Origin: Acidobacteriota bacterium
GTDB taxonomy: Bacteria; Acidobacteriota; Blastocatellia; Pyrinomonadales; Pyrinomonadaceae
NCBI GenBank assembly: GCA_023389035.1
Contig: JAEWFC010000030.1
Coordinates: 310,001-374,000, forward strand
DNA length: 64,000 nt
Direction: 5' to 3'
Below the pieces are notes generated by a model that searched no databases, was not told where the DNA came from, and saw only the letters and a program-made list of their open reading frames with translations. A program made the position numbers and the translations under genes. Each line of letters starts with the position of its first letter. Positions within the stretch are counted from its first letter, which is position 1. Positions 63,712-64,000 of the stretch are shown piece by piece.

Positions 63712-63871
63712 CGTGTATTAGATAGCCACAGCGGCGGCATGCGACGCAACCGCTGCCGGCCGGAAACTGCGGGATTTCCGCCTCGTTTGCTATACTTCTC
63801 GGTTGGCTGCGGGCAACAACCGCTGACGGTGCGGCATCAAACCGCTTACGGTCATAATCTACACTTGCATC

Positions 63872-64000
63872 ATGATCAAATCACAAACTTTTTTCTGGCT
63901 TGGCGCCATTGTCCTATTTTTCGCTGCGGCGTCGACGGGTTATGCCCAGGTACCAACGGCCACTCCGCCGCCTGATGATGATGGCGGCCAGGTTAAGACG
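63872..64000 (+). CDS. N-terminal fragment of a secreted protein (cut by window edge)
   Basis: ATG at 63872 opens a frame that runs off the end. The visible 43 residues are a signal peptide (MIKSQTFFWLG to GYAQ) and a Pro/Asp-rich start of the mature part. This start resembles the VWFA-related and TonB-C proteins of this window. Function unknown. Confidence 0.6.
   Translation, partial: MIKSQTFFWLGAIVLFFAAASTGYAQVPTATPPPDDDGGQVKT

Noticed and set aside
63040..63975. Plus-strand frame of 311 aa at the right end
   Set aside because: It is antisense to the phosphomannomutase and its residue pattern is a shadow; only the secreted-protein start at 63872 in another frame is credible.
1..64000. tRNA, rRNA, CRISPR array, insertion sequence or prophage genes
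   Set aside because: No transposase, integrase, repeat-spacer pattern or tRNA-like cloverleaf was recognised on reading either strand; the search was by eye only.

Overview
The window reads as a chromosomal segment of a Gram-negative, heterotrophic bacterium, most likely an Acidobacteriota member of the Blastocatellia/Pyrinomonadaceae type. This placement is an inference. It rests on a VWFA-related protein of the kind typical of Acidobacteria (54662-56788), many secreted proteins with carboxypeptidase-regulatory or TonB-linked domains, a CSLREA-type beta-helix protein, a BshA-like bacillithiol glycosyltransferase and moderately high GC. I saw no rRNA, tRNA, CRISPR array, insertion sequence or prophage.

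Layout. 1-411 is non-coding and holds three copies of a roughly 32-bp repeat. 412-13445 is a minus-strand cell-surface polysaccharide cluster: a flippase, six glycosyltransferases, two FkbM-type methyltransferases, another SAM methyltransferase, a HAD hydrolase paired with a UbiA-like membrane protein, and a sugar epimerase with an inserted zinc-ribbon-like element. Most junctions overlap by 4-8 bases or lie a few bases apart, so much of it is probably one transcript. 13446-19942 is a mixed region: an in-frame 21-bp (heptad) repeat ORF, an FN3 protein, an orphan Panacea/SocA-like protein, a beta-helix gene broken by a single-base frameshift, and thiC behind a TPP riboswitch.

19943-30490 runs mostly on the plus strand: an amino-acid permease, two exported SAM-methyltransferase-like paralogues, a Gly/Arg/Tyr-rich BON protein, a SIMPL protein, a TonB-C protein, PPK2 (minus strand), bshA, an alpha/beta hydrolase, a ParE-type toxin-antitoxin pair and a frameshifted fatty-acid desaturase. 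30669-41627 holds a TonB-dependent receptor, a DHH phosphoesterase, a GNAT enzyme, two metallo-beta-lactamase-fold hydrolases, a GT-C-like membrane protein, a class I FBP aldolase and topoisomerase IB.

41808-57907 is rich in envelope and stress functions: two DUF3857 proteins (one without the transglutaminase cysteine), an M16 peptidase, an ECF sigma factor with its RskA-type anti-sigma, a VKOR-DsbA disulfide pair behind dxs, a Spy-like protein, the VWFA protein, and YtxH/DUF948-type proteins. 57908-64000 has lepA, a second short repeat locus, a secreted protein, a Glu/Leu-type dehydrogenase, a phosphomannomutase/phosphoglucomutase and the start of a further secreted protein.

The points most worth a second look are the in-frame heptad-repeat ORF at 13551-13886 and its possible relative near 59932-60000, the pair of exported methyltransferase-fold proteins, two single-base frameshifts in otherwise well-preserved genes, and a minus-strand terminator at 34939-34975 with no recognisable gene in front of it.
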